64,000 bases of DNA. Origin: Paracoccus litorisediminis. Its GTDB lineage: Bacteria; Pseudomonadota; Alphaproteobacteria; Rhodobacterales; Rhodobacteraceae. This document shows, one piece after another, positions 42,389 through 51,205 of the stretch (position 1 is its first letter; each line of letters starts with the position of its first letter). Under the pieces are notes generated by a model. The model did not search any database, was not told the origin of the DNA, and saw only the letters and a list, made by a program, of their open reading frames with translations. The translations under genes were made by a program, and so were the position numbers. The stretch spans positions 248,001 through 312,000 of the forward strand of contig NZ_WMIG01000001.1 in assembly GCF_009711205.1 (NCBI RefSeq). Direction: 5' to 3'.

Positions 42389-44566
42389 TCACTGTCGCAA
42401 TAGCCGCCTGCGCAGTTGTTCAGCCAACGCCGGACTCGCACCGACCCCAACCGCAAGCGTCCCGCGCCGAAGCGCTCCCCCAGCATCCGGCAAAAGCGGA
42501 AATGCTGCGCGAGCGCGCTCAATCGCATCAAGAGTAGCCCGAGCGTTTGGCCGGGTCAGCACGTCGGCGAGTTCGTTCCGCACAGTCCCTTTCGCTCGCT
42601 GGATCTGTGACGGCGTTGAGCCGGTGAATTGCCGCCAGTAGCCTTTGGCTGTCTTGACGGGCTCACCTTTGCGGAAAGCCCCCGGCTCCATGCTGTCATC
42701 CAGCATTGCTGCGAACGCCCCGCGCTGTGCGGTCTTGCTGTTCCCACCAACGCCAGCACGTAAGCCGAGAGCGGACGCCGTTTCGTCAATCGCCGTCTTG
42801 AGCGGATGCCAGTCGTCGCCGAGCAGAAGCTTCATCTTGTCCTGCGAGGCCCGCGACGTGAGCATGGCATATGCCTTGTAGGTCTCGCGGGCATCCATGT
42901 TCGGATCGGTCGCGACGGCACGGACATTAGCTACCGCATCATCGATGCTCTGCCTCAGCCCGCGCTTTACCGCCGCGCGCTCCGCTCCGGACATGCCGTC
43001 AAGCGCGGCTTCCGCCTCGGCGCGGGTCACTTGCGGGCGCAGCAGTTCCGAACCGGTCTTGATCGCCTGCACTTCGTCAATTGCGCTGGCTGCGACCCGG
43101 GTAGCGTCATCATAGGCCGGGGCCGCTTCACCAAGGGCCTGACGAATGGTGCGGGACAGTCCCTTGTAGGCATTCCCCAGCGGGGTTTGCCCGCCCATAG
43201 CCCCCTGCCCTTCGCCGGTCGATGCCGCCTGATCCAGCGCCCGCTTAATGTAGTCCCACTGACGAACATCGGGCATCCGACGCATTGTGACAGACCCGTC
43301 ATCAGCAATGCTGGCAAGGATCTGGCGTGATGCGTCGTCATCAAGTTTCATCAGCAGGTTTGCGTCATTGATAGCCTTCGCCGGAACGCGCTTAAGCAGC
43401 CCCTCAAGCCGCATCCCGGCTTCACTGGCATAGTCGATGGGCTGCGCATAGGCAGCGTCGTAGACCGCCTTGCGGGCCGGCGCGGTGGACTGCCTCACAT
43501 CACCCTGCAAGCGGGCCGTGTCGTTGAACTGACGGCCTCCGGCAGCACCGATATTGTTGCCGGTAAGCGACTGATCCAGCGCGGCGTTGAGGCGCCCGCC
43601 GGCTGCCGTTGCTCGGTCATCGATGCGATGAAGCGCAGTGCGTGCGCCTTCACCGGGGGCTTGCGTCACGAAGTCCAACGCGTTGCGCGTGGTTGGACCG
43701 GCATCCGCAAGCATCGCATCCTGCCCGGCGTCGTTCAGTGCCGAACCCATCCGGGATAGATCGTCCATTTCGAGCGTATCAGACAGCAGACGACTAGCCT
43801 TTGGGGAGATACCAAGACCAGAGGCTATCCGACTGATGCCTTGCGATTGATTCAGGCGATTTCGGAATGCTGATGCGAGAGCCCCAACCCCATGCGCGAC
43901 AGCTGGCACGGCCAACCCGACGGCACCTCCGAAAGCAGCGTCTGTTGCCGATGTGGCAACCCGGTTTTCTGCTCCATTGTCGCCGCGGCCAAACCCCCTA
44001 GTGGCACCTTCCACGACACCCAAGCCCGCGCCTCGCACCATGTTCCCGCCGAGGCTCTGCGCAGCCATGCCGGGGCCCGCAACTACTGCAGCCGGGACAC
44101 CAGTTGCCAAACCGCCAGCGAGTTGAAGGCCAGCGCTTTGAAGCGGCTTTTCATCGTCCATAGCCTTCGAGGTGGCGCGCCATGCATCGCGTGCTTTGTC
44201 ACCATAAACGGCCCCGACGGCTTCATCGGCATAGGATCCAATAAACGGCGTACCCTCCACGGCTTTTAGCGCGCGGGCCTCCACCGGGTTCTGGTTGATG
44301 ATGCTATCGTTCCATCCCGACATGGACACATCAGCCGGTGTCGCGCCCTCCATCAGCTTCGCGACCTGTTCCGGGTCGCTGGTGCTGTAGTTCGGACTGC
44401 TGAATACGCGCTTGCCGTCCGACAACTCCCAGATGGTGCCGCCGTCCTCGGTCGATGCGAGGGCCCTGCGTCCGGTCGGTTGCTCCTGCGTAGCAGGCGC
44501 GAAATCCGCCCATGGGCCATCCTCTTGCGCGGCCTGCGGCTGATAATCTTCCCAAGGACCGGCCAT
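42389..44566 (-). CDS. Large virion-type protein, probable DNA-ejection component
   Basis: A 725-residue protein beginning MAGPWEDYQPQAAQEDGPWA. It has an Ala/Gly-rich hydrophobic region (about 135-230) and long helical stretches to the end (LRRRLLRQ). This layout, with a Trp-containing repeat start and glycine-rich membrane-active part, resembles ejected internal proteins of podovirus-type phages. The ATG overlaps the stop of the lysozyme-domain gene by one base (TGATG). No specific domain is certain, so the role rests on layout and partner. Confidence 0.7.
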   Translation of the reverse strand: MAGPWEDYQPQAAQEDGPWADFAPATQEQPTGRRALASTEDGGTIWELSDGKRVFSSPNYSTSDPEQVAKLMEGATPADVSMSGWNDSIINQNPVEARALKAVEGTPFIGSYADEAVGAVYGDKARDAWRATSKAMDDEKPLQSAGLQLAGGLATGVPAAVVAGPGMAAQSLGGNMVRGAGLGVVEGATRGFGRGDNGAENRVATSATDAAFGGAVGLAVPAVAHGVGALASAFRNRLNQSQGISRIASGLGISPKASRLLSDTLEMDDLSRMGSALNDAGQDAMLADAGPTTRNALDFVTQAPGEGARTALHRIDDRATAAGGRLNAALDQSLTGNNIGAAGGRQFNDTARLQGDVRQSTAPARKAVYDAAYAQPIDYASEAGMRLEGLLKRVPAKAINDANLLMKLDDDASRQILASIADDGSVTMRRMPDVRQWDYIKRALDQAASTGEGQGAMGGQTPLGNAYKGLSRTIRQALGEAAPAYDDATRVAASAIDEVQAIKTGSELLRPQVTRAEAEAALDGMSGAERAAVKRGLRQSIDDAVANVRAVATDPNMDARETYKAYAMLTSRASQDKMKLLLGDDWHPLKTAIDETASALGLRAGVGGNSKTAQRGAFAAMLDDSMEPGAFRKGEPVKTAKGYWRQFTGSTPSQIQRAKGTVRNELADVLTRPNARATLDAIERARAAFPLLPDAGGALRRGTLAVGVGASPALAEQLRRRLLRQ

Positions 44567-46371
44567 CACTGCCTCTCCCAGCTATTCGGGTCGGCCGGAT
44601 CACCACCCTTGAAGCGATAACCCTTGCGCAACTCGCCGACCTGCGGAGCCTGCGACGTGCCATCGCTGATCTTGTCGCGCATCTTGTTGAACGTCTCGTA
44701 GGGATTACCAAGCGCCGCCATCTTGCGCTCGGCATCCTGCCACGAGACTTCTCCGCGCTGCGCCTGCATCGCAATATCCGCCGCTGCCATCTTCTGGCGT
44801 TGAATGGACTGCATCGTCTCGTTGATGATGGCATTGCCTTCGGGAGTTCTGGCGAGCGTCGGTAGTGAGCTGAGGAACTGCTTTGCGTCGAAGTCTGATG
44901 AAGCCCCTGCACCGGGCGTGCGCATCGCCGGCGCCAGCCTGTCAATGATCGACTGATACGCCTGCAATTCTGGCAAGCCGTCGATATTCACCCCGAGCAT
45001 TTCGGCATAGGGGCCGAACTTCACGGCCAGCTCTGCGCTCTTCCCCGTGTTGATCTGACCAGCCAAACCGGCGAGCGATTGCAGATCGCCCATGAGACGC
45101 CCAGCGTTCTGCCCATCCGTCACAACCTCACCAAGCCTCGTTGCGGCAAGCTCGTCGCTCTTGTCCGTAAACTTGCTGCTGTTTTGACCAACCGTCACGT
45201 TCTGTTGGCTGGCACCCGCCCGCTTCATTTCCAGCATGAAGTCTTGGAAAGAACCCTGATAGCCTTGAGACTTCGCGAAATCATATTCGCGCATGTCGTC
45301 GGTCTGTTTGGGCTGCGGGTTGCGCATCGTGTCGAGTTCAAGCTGCGCCTTTTCCATCTCCATTTGGCGAAGCGGGTCTTGCGCCGCCATCTGCTGTTCC
45401 CAGAGCGCATTCTGCTGCCCGAACCTGTGCTGCATCAGCATTCCAAGCACCGACCGCCTGCCCTCATCCAGATACGGGTTGCCCATCAGCTGGGCCATCG
45501 CAGCCATGTCTGCGTCCATTCCCGTTGCGGGCATTTGGCCCTGCGAAGAAGGCGCACCGCCGAGATATTCAGCCTCACGCGATGCCCGGTGCTGCTCAGC
45601 AGGCCGCAGGAAGCTGTTCACAACAGCCGCACCAGCTTCCCCAGGGTTCGAGGTCGCAAGGATTTTCCGTGCAGCCGCACTTTCGGGGCCTCGCAGTTCC
45701 TGCACGAGGAAATCCATCTGCACATCTGGATCGCTGACGGATTGACCGGCCTCCTGCGCGAACCGTTCCAACGCCACGCGCCGCGGTCCAGTCCATTGCG
45801 CCAAGCCGTAACCACCACGCGAACCAGCAACGGTGGGGATTTGCTCGTTGATGCCGGGGTTCATGCCGCTCTCGTCCTGAAAATTCATCAGGAAGCCGTC
45901 AGCGACGTGCTCGGGAAGGCCCCGCGAGACGAGCCCATTCCGCAAGTAGCTACCAAGGTCGCCCTGCGGGGCTTGTCCGGTTATCTGTTGGGGCGCGCTT
46001 TGTTGCGGGTCCGCGCCTTGCGACCCTTCCTCAAAAAAAGGCGTGCCGCCCCTCGGGCCAAAACCAAATGCCCGCGAAAATAACGTGCCGAGCGCCGACT
46101 GCTGAGGGGGCTGTTGCTGAGGGACAGGTGCCGGCGCGCCATTGCCGAAAACCTGGCCCCACGCCGCGTTCGCCTGCTCAACTCCCTGCCTCTCAGCGGC
46201 ATTTGCTCGGCGGTTCAGGACACCCGCCGCCAGACCGTGAGCCAGAGCATTGATACCTGCACCCGGTCCCGACAAGTCATCCATGCCCGCCGCAAGTTGC
46301 TGTGCTTGCCAGCGTTGTCGACGCATGTCTTCGTAGGAGTTGCCAGCGTTGCCACCGAAAATATAGCCCAT
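44566..46371 (-). CDS. Virion protein with phage tail-lysozyme domain
   Basis: A 601-residue protein. Residues about 145-285 form a lysozyme-like domain of the phage tail lysozyme type: NGLVSRGLPEHVADGFLMNF, then DESGMNPGINE with the likely catalytic Glu, and GYGLAQWTGPRR. The remainder is Gln/Ala-rich and helical. Such proteins open the peptidoglycan during DNA ejection. The ATG at 46371 has GAGGG seven bases upstream; a TTG at 46383 is less likely. It forms a pair with the large downstream gene. Finding these without capsid or tail genes is unusual. Confidence 0.82.
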   Translation of the reverse strand: MGYIFGGNAGNSYEDMRRQRWQAQQLAAGMDDLSGPGAGINALAHGLAAGVLNRRANAAERQGVEQANAAWGQVFGNGAPAPVPQQQPPQQSALGTLFSRAFGFGPRGGTPFFEEGSQGADPQQSAPQQITGQAPQGDLGSYLRNGLVSRGLPEHVADGFLMNFQDESGMNPGINEQIPTVAGSRGGYGLAQWTGPRRVALERFAQEAGQSVSDPDVQMDFLVQELRGPESAAARKILATSNPGEAGAAVVNSFLRPAEQHRASREAEYLGGAPSSQGQMPATGMDADMAAMAQLMGNPYLDEGRRSVLGMLMQHRFGQQNALWEQQMAAQDPLRQMEMEKAQLELDTMRNPQPKQTDDMREYDFAKSQGYQGSFQDFMLEMKRAGASQQNVTVGQNSSKFTDKSDELAATRLGEVVTDGQNAGRLMGDLQSLAGLAGQINTGKSAELAVKFGPYAEMLGVNIDGLPELQAYQSIIDRLAPAMRTPGAGASSDFDAKQFLSSLPTLARTPEGNAIINETMQSIQRQKMAAADIAMQAQRGEVSWQDAERKMAALGNPYETFNKMRDKISDGTSQAPQVGELRKGYRFKGGDPADPNSWERQ

Positions 46372-46467
46372 TTCAACCCTCAAACATTGCTGCGTGCGGC
46401 CAAACTGCCACGCACATTTGTAGGTATTATATTACCTCAACGATCAAAAATTTTCCAGCAAAACAGA

Positions 46468-46908
46468 TCAGCCGAATCCAGCGGCAGGCATATTTCTGAG
46501 GTTGTGGTTCCCGATTGCAGCATCACAGGCGAGGTGTTGCGCGCGAGCCCTGGCCTCACTCTCCCGAATGAACGGATCTACCCTTTCAGACCACTCTTGC
46601 GCCAAGCCGTAACCCGTCCGCCCCGCGCGGTCAGAGACCATTACCAGCCAGACCGTATCTCCCCAGCGGGGCACGGGCAGGAATTCCGAAAACGCCATCG
46701 CCTCGGCAAGATTCATCCGTATCGAGGTTGGCTTGCTGATGTTGCGGAAGTGCTCCGAATAGGTGCGTAGAAGGATGGCATTGGCCACGTCATTTTGGAT
46801 CATCCGAGTTGTCTCACCGCTCCGAGAGACCGACAGATTCTGAACGACACACTTGGCGGCAAAGTAGAGGGCATGCTTGCGAAGCAGATTACGGACAACC
46901 CGGCTCAT
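46468..46908 (-). CDS. Hypothetical phage protein
   Basis: A 146-residue protein starting MSRVVRNLLRKHALYF. The middle reads RGDTVWLVM-like (RWGDTVWLVMVSDRAG) and the end is helical. No recognised domain or signal peptide. Its ATG overlaps the stop of the preceding small gene (ATGA), and a G-rich ribosome site precedes it. It links the replication genes to the ejection genes in the same transcription unit. Confidence 0.68.
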   Translation of the reverse strand: MSRVVRNLLRKHALYFAAKCVVQNLSVSRSGETTRMIQNDVANAILLRTYSEHFRNISKPTSIRMNLAEAMAFSEFLPVPRWGDTVWLVMVSDRAGRTGYGLAQEWSERVDPFIRESEARARAQHLACDAAIGNHNLRNMPAAGFG

Positions 46909-47240
46909 GACAGCCCCCCGGAAGCCATAGCCGCACCGCTAATCACCGCTAAAAAGCGGTCTGCGCAGCGGATGTAGCTGGTGTAGCAGCGTAGGTGGTT
47001 TCGAAGCGGAACTGGCGTCCAGAGGCGGCCATGCCTTTTTGCAGACCACGACAACATCGACCAGAGACTCATCCGGGCAGGCCTTTTTCCTCCATTAAAA
47101 AATGGCCAGCCTTCGACCCGTGCCGTCGTGCTATTTTTGGTTTGCACCCCCGCTACATCCGCTACTCCCGCTACGAATGACACCCATGTAGCGAATGTAG
47201 CGATAGTAGCAGCGCCAGCGGATTGCTTTTCAGACACCAT
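46905..47240 (-). CDS. Small protein containing iteron-like DNA
   Basis: A 111-residue frame whose first part (ATIATFATWVSF, then AGVADVAGV) encodes the 9-bp phased repeats at 47152-47210. It overlaps the DUF3987 gene end by 11 bp and its stop overlaps the next ATG, as expected of a coupled gene. The amino-acid content is odd, with Trp/Arg/Ser-rich parts, so it may be a short real protein or mainly a spacer that carries the repeats. Confidence 0.5.
   Translation of the reverse strand: MVSEKQSAGAATIATFATWVSFVAGVADVAGVQTKNSTTARVEGWPFFNGGKRPARMSLWSMLSWSAKRHGRLWTPVPLRNHLRCYTSYIRCADRFLAVISGAAMASGGLS
46973..47210. repeat. GCTAC/GTAGC iteron-like repeats with 9-bp phase
   Basis: GCTAC occurs at 47152, 47161 and 47170, and GTAGC at 47188, 47197 and 47206: three plus three sites, each 9 bp apart, facing each other around a centre at about 47181. 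Two more TGTAGC copies lie at 46973 and 46982, again 9 bp apart. The array lies directly downstream of the primase and DUF3987 genes. Confidence 0.65.
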
Positions 47241-48747
47241 GACCAGCCCTCACGATGCGGAATGCTTCTTTCCGGGCGGCTCCCCTGATCACCTCCCCCT
47301 CCGGTAAGGGAATGATCCACCCGTGCTTCTCAAGCACGGCCAGCACGGCGCGCGCTACCTTGCTTTCGCGAAGGCTATTCGGTCCGTATTGCGTCACCTC
47401 GCGAGGCGTCACGTCTTGATGCGGCCAACTATCCAACAGCCATCGACGCAGCATCTCGGCACGATTTGTCTCCTCCGAGATGGCGCCGGCCTCGGCCAGC
47501 CGCAGTGCCTCGCCCAGATAGAAGCGGGCAAGCTCGATGCCCCATGTCATCGCTTCGGCAGCGACTTCCCGTGCATCCAGATCGGTCCATAGCGTCAGCA
47601 CCCCGGCGATGCGCGCCGCCTGTTCCGCGGCCTTCGAGCCGTAGGAGCGGATCTGCTCCAGTGACCCGCCCAGCGCCTGTGCCATCTCGGTTTCCTCGTA
47701 GAAGCGCCACAGCAGATCACGGGCGGAAGCCGACAGCGGTAACGTAACGGGTGCCAGTTCACGCTGCGTGTCCCCCGTCGGCAGGGGCGAGGCGAGAATC
47801 TGGGCCAGCCGAACGGTGAAGGCATCTAAATTCAAGCGGCTGCCCGCATCATGCCCGCGCCGCAGCCGCGTGCCGATGGCGCTAGGTGGATCGGTTATGA
47901 GAAACCGCGCCAGGAAACCTTGGCCAGCGGCCAGAGGATCGGCAAGGAAGGGATGTGCGATGATCGGCTGCACCATGACATGCATGGACAGGCGACGACC
48001 GGGATAATCGCTGGTGCCGTCACCGGCCCGCATCCGGGTCAGCTTGTCGCCATTCCAGAGGCTGGAATAGCCGGCGATGGTCTTGAGCCGGTTATCGGTG
48101 TTCATACCGTGCCCACCGATAAAGCTGCCCCCTTCATCTGTGAAAAGCCCGACTGACGGCCTTCCGGCCTGGTAGAACTTGAACAGCCCTTCAATCGTCG
48201 GCTCCTGAAAGGTCAGGTTCGGTTTCAGGGGCTCGACCGGCGCCGGACCCAAGGTCTGCAACTCGGCTTGCGCCTTGAGGACCTTTCCCGGATCCGCGCC
48301 GGCCGCGTCGGCCATCAGGCGCTTGCGCTTGCCCTGCCAGATTTCAGCGGCGACTTCGTATTCGCGGAAAGCATCGCGATATGTGACAGCCTCGCGGGCT
48401 TCATGGTCGCGGATGCCCGCCATTAGCAGCCGGTCGCAGGTGGACTTGCGCTCGCCGCTCTCGGCAATAGTCAGGCAGAACAGTGAGCACGGCGCGGTGC
48501 CACCTCCGAGGATTTCCACATCCGCGAAGCCCTGAACCGCCAGGGCAGCTATGGAGAGCGCCGATTGGGCGGCAATGGCTGCGGGAGCTTGCGAGATGTC
48601 CTGCACGGCCTCCACGGCAGCCAGAAGCGGCCCGAGGGCATGAACAGGATAGGGTTCGCCGGGCGGGATTTCCCGCATGAGCGGCTGCGGTCCCTCGGCC
48701 TTGAACGGGATGGGCTGGGCAATCTCGATACTCATGGGCGCGGTCAT
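47230..48747 (-). CDS. DUF3987 domain protein (helicase-like)
   Basis: A 505-residue protein of the DUF3987 family found in replication modules of phages and islands. The likely ATP-binding segment is TIAESGERKST near residue 93, a degenerate P-loop typical of the family; FTDEGGSFIGGHG near 205 may be the Walker B region. It partners with the upstream primase, whose stop overlaps its start codon (ATGA). It probably supplies the helicase function for replication of the element. Confidence 0.88.
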   Translation of the reverse strand: MTAPMSIEIAQPIPFKAEGPQPLMREIPPGEPYPVHALGPLLAAVEAVQDISQAPAAIAAQSALSIAALAVQGFADVEILGGGTAPCSLFCLTIAESGERKSTCDRLLMAGIRDHEAREAVTYRDAFREYEVAAEIWQGKRKRLMADAAGADPGKVLKAQAELQTLGPAPVEPLKPNLTFQEPTIEGLFKFYQAGRPSVGLFTDEGGSFIGGHGMNTDNRLKTIAGYSSLWNGDKLTRMRAGDGTSDYPGRRLSMHVMVQPIIAHPFLADPLAAGQGFLARFLITDPPSAIGTRLRRGHDAGSRLNLDAFTVRLAQILASPLPTGDTQRELAPVTLPLSASARDLLWRFYEETEMAQALGGSLEQIRSYGSKAAEQAARIAGVLTLWTDLDAREVAAEAMTWGIELARFYLGEALRLAEAGAISEETNRAEMLRRWLLDSWPHQDVTPREVTQYGPNSLRESKVARAVLAVLEKHGWIIPLPEGEVIRGAARKEAFRIVRAGHGV

Positions 48748-49625
48748 GCTGCGGTCCCTTTCTTGTTCAGGATATCGTTCCAGTCCCGTCCCTCGGGGGC
48801 TGGAAGAAGGCTGACCGTCCAGCCCTGGGCGCTGGCACGTTCGGCCAACTTGTGTGCGGCAGCTCGACCCGCCTCGTCGCCGTCGCTGGCAATGGTCAGG
48901 CGCCCGGCCCTAGAAGGCAGGTGCAGCCCGGCAATCCCGGCGCAGGACAGGGCCGCCCAGATCGTCGCGGGACGCCCCAGCAAACCGCTGGCGAGGCTCA
49001 GAGCGGTTTCGATGCCCTCAGCAACCACCAGTGACCCCTGCGCCTCGGTGAGCCGCAAAGCCCCGCCCAGCGCCGCGCCGAGCATGGCCTTAGGCGGGTC
49101 CAAATCGGCCTTGCCGCTGCCATCAGGCCGCAGATAGGTCCGATGTAGTGCCAACCGCGGAAGCCCCTCGATCCGCGCCACCATGGCGGGAACGCGTTGG
49201 GCGCTCGGATGCCAGCAATCGGGATGAAAGCGCAGGCTCTCAGGCAACGAACAGGTGATGCCGCGGCCCCGCAGATAGGTTTCCACGATGGTGCCGACGA
49301 TCGGCTGCGCCTCGGTCCAGCAGGTCCGTGCGCGTTTCTCCATCTGTATGGCTGCGGCTTCGTCCTCGGCTTTGCGCCGGGCAATCTCGGCTGGGCTCAG
49401 CGGCTCGGGCCGATAGTCGCCGGTCATCGCGCCTCGCGAACGCAGGGCATCCAGAATATCGGTGAAGGCGCAGCCGGTCTTGCAGTTCAACAGCAGCCGC
49501 CCATCCGGAGCGTCTGCCAGTGACAGAGACGGCTTGCGGTCGCCGTGGGCGGGGCAGCAGGCAAGGCCGTAGCGGCCATACCATTTGCCGCCGAGCGATT
49601 GCGTGAGGGTGCGAGCATCAGTCAC
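48744..49625 (-). CDS. Toprim-domain primase
   Basis: A 293-residue primase-type protein. A zinc-finger-like start (CCPAHGDRKPSLS, then CKTGC) resembles the CHC2 domain. A Toprim domain follows with the acidic VVAEGIETALSL near residue 200 and IASDGDEAGR near 243. It is translated from a GTG and overlaps DUF3987 by four bases. Together they form a primase-helicase unit of the kind found in P4-like satellites and some prophages. Confidence 0.88.
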   Translation of the reverse strand: MTDARTLTQSLGGKWYGRYGLACCPAHGDRKPSLSLADAPDGRLLLNCKTGCAFTDILDALRSRGAMTGDYRPEPLSPAEIARRKAEDEAAAIQMEKRARTCWTEAQPIVGTIVETYLRGRGITCSLPESLRFHPDCWHPSAQRVPAMVARIEGLPRLALHRTYLRPDGSGKADLDPPKAMLGAALGGALRLTEAQGSLVVAEGIETALSLASGLLGRPATIWAALSCAGIAGLHLPSRAGRLTIASDGDEAGRAAAHKLAERASAQGWTVSLLPAPEGRDWNDILNKKGTAA

Positions 49626-49719
49626 GGCCGGCCCCCCAGATCAGGGAAGCCATCAAGGCTGCGCGGTCGTAGCTTATGCCATAGCGAATGCAGAGACGCG
49701 AAATGCGAAGCGCCATCAT
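49618..49719 (-). CDS. Tiny overlapping gene between PC4-like and primase genes
   Basis: A 33-residue frame (MMALRISRLCIRYG...GAGRD) whose ATG overlaps the PC4-like stop and whose stop overlaps the primase GTG region. Exact nesting between coupled genes suggests it is translated, possibly only to keep ribosomes moving. No function assigned. Confidence 0.45.
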   Translation of the reverse strand: MMALRISRLCIRYGISYDRAALMASLIWGAGRD

Positions 49720-49931
49720 GCGACACCGCCTTTCACTGCCTTGCTCAACGTCTCAAGAACAGCGGGCAGAAGTTCCAGCCGGAACGCGAGCCCCTGCTTG
49801 CCAGGCCGCATCTCGTCTGAATCGTCGCTATACCAGACGCGGATGTTGATGATGGCGTGACCCTTGAATATTTCCGCCGTGATGCGGATTTCCTCACGGC
49901 TGTTCTTCGGAATGATACCCAGGTCGGTCAT
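49716..49931 (-). CDS. PC4/p15-family transcriptional coactivator-like protein
   Basis: A 71-residue protein matching the single-stranded-DNA-binding PC4 fold: IPKNSREEIRITAEIFKGH, then INIRVWYSDD and RPGKQGLAFRLELLP. Such proteins occur in phage replication modules and may protect single strands. Its start overlaps the stop of the winged-helix gene. Confidence 0.85.
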   Translation of the reverse strand: MTDLGIIPKNSREEIRITAEIFKGHAIINIRVWYSDDSDEMRPGKQGLAFRLELLPAVLETLSKAVKGGVA

Positions 49932-50230
49932 GCCGCAGCCTCCCGGCTAGGAATGACACTGGACCGAAGGCAATACCGTGCGTGGTTGCCCGGAAACGGC
50001 CCATCATGGGGCTCGTGGATGGTCTCAATGGAGACGCCGGCTTTGCGCAGCTTGAACACGTAAGCCGACCAGCGGGGGCCAGGATGCGTGATGGGGGTGC
50101 AACCCTTGGGACCGGCCTGCATCAGCTCCTCAAGAGCCCACCGATCCCTGCCTTTGACGACGACACGGGAAGCTTGCGCGCCGTCGCTCACAGTATATGC
50201 CCTCGCGGGCCATTGCTTTTCGAAGGTCAT
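49928..50230 (-). CDS. Winged-helix domain protein
   Basis: A 100-residue protein. The C-terminal half (HPGPRWSAYVFKLRKAGVSI, then HARYCLRS) matches a small winged-helix family found next to PC4-like genes in alphaproteobacterial prophages. It probably binds DNA. I prefer the ATG at 50230 with AAGG upstream; the ATG at 50245 is possible. Confidence 0.75.
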   Translation of the reverse strand: MTFEKQWPARAYTVSDGAQASRVVVKGRDRWALEELMQAGPKGCTPITHPGPRWSAYVFKLRKAGVSIETIHEPHDGPFPGNHARYCLRSSVIPSREAAA

Positions 50231-50335
50231 AGCCTTGCCTTTCATCTTGCAGGCAAGGGCGCTGGGCGCTATATTAACGGTATCCCAGTACCGTCAAACG
50301 ATTGCGCCGCCGCCCTGCCCCGGGTGGCGGTTTCG

Positions 50336-50533
50336 TTATGCGGCGTCGCTGCGCGCTGCCTTTGCGCGCTCGATAACGGTGAGGATTTCAGATTGTGGCC
50401 AGCGGGATAGCCCACCCAACTTGATCGGCTTTGGAATTGTGCCATCAGCCACACGACGCCAGAAGGTCGGAACGCTAATTCCAAGAAGCGGCGCGGCTTC
50501 GCGGTCTTTCAGTAGGGGGTCTGTGATTGTCAT
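50336..50533 (-). CDS. AlpA-like helix-turn-helix protein (putative excisionase)
   Basis: A 65-residue AlpA/MerR-type DNA-binding protein: DREAAPLLGISVPTFWRRVA, then KLGGLSRWPQSEILTVIERA. AlpA regulates the P4-type integrase of cryptic element CP4-57 and acts as excisionase in relatives. It stands two genes upstream of the integrase and is likely to control excision or replication genes downstream. Confidence 0.85.
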   Translation of the reverse strand: MTITDPLLKDREAAPLLGISVPTFWRRVADGTIPKPIKLGGLSRWPQSEILTVIERAKAARSDAA

Positions 50534-50599
50534 TGGTCAGCCCATACGTTGATTGCGATGGGATGATGATGAGTGCGGACGCGGTGCCGTTCAGGGGCA

Positions 50600-51205
50600 C
50601 TACTTCGGGAAGTGCCCCCCCCTTTTCCCGACCGCGGAATTATAGGCCATTTTCACAGCGTCAGCGCTAATGCCATGACGTTCGGCTACAGCAGCAATTG
50701 CGTCTTCCTTGGAAAGGAACTGGCTATCCATTGCGGCAACGCCAATCTCGATATCAACATCATTGGCTCGCCTGATCTCTTTCTTTAGGCTTTGCATCAC
50801 GAAGCGCGCGGGCCGCTTCCCTTGCCCGCCCCCTTCCACACCCATAACCTCGCCAAGTGTCGTTTCAGGGCCTGCCACTTTGTAAGCCTGCCACGCCTCT
50901 GCCAGAGGCCTAACCCATGCTTTCGGAATCTCCACCGTCTCATCCCGCCACGCCTTTATCGGATAGCACATCCGCAAAAAGGCATGCGATTTACCGCCAT
51001 CAAAGGCCGATAACGCAGAAGACATCAGGTCAAGACTAGCCGCCGTTTTCGAAAGCTTCCCTGCCTTCACTTCGTGAAGAAGTATTTCACACCAAGCTTC
51101 CAAAGCTACTTGGTACTTTTCGTCATCTGACAGAGACTTCATAGCGTCTAGCGCCGCAATTACTTGCTCCTTAACGGCGTGAGCTCGCTTGGACTTCTTG
51201 CTCAC
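50600..51205 (-). CDS. Hypothetical protein coupled to the integrase
   Basis: A 201-residue soluble, mostly helical, basic protein starting MSKKSKRAHAVKEQVIAALD. The C-terminal part ends with a short basic tail (KRGGHFPK). I recognise no family. It overlaps the integrase stop by four bases, so both are made together, which suggests a role in recombination or regulation. Codon use is lower in GC than the core. Confidence 0.75.
   Translation of the reverse strand: MSKKSKRAHAVKEQVIAALDAMKSLSDDEKYQVALEAWCEILLHEVKAGKLSKTAASLDLMSSALSAFDGGKSHAFLRMCYPIKAWRDETVEIPKAWVRPLAEAWQAYKVAGPETTLGEVMGVEGGGQGKRPARFVMQSLKKEIRRANDVDIEIGVAAMDSQFLSKEDAIAAVAERHGISADAVKMAYNSAVGKRGGHFPK

Noticed and set aside
42256..42537. 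Plus-strand frame of 93 codons with two apparent transmembrane helices
   Set aside because: It overlaps the 3' end of the large virion gene on the opposite strand by 149 bp, lies in a gap between coupled minus-strand genes, and has no ribosome-binding site. Hydrophobic shadows of this kind are common in GC-rich coding DNA.
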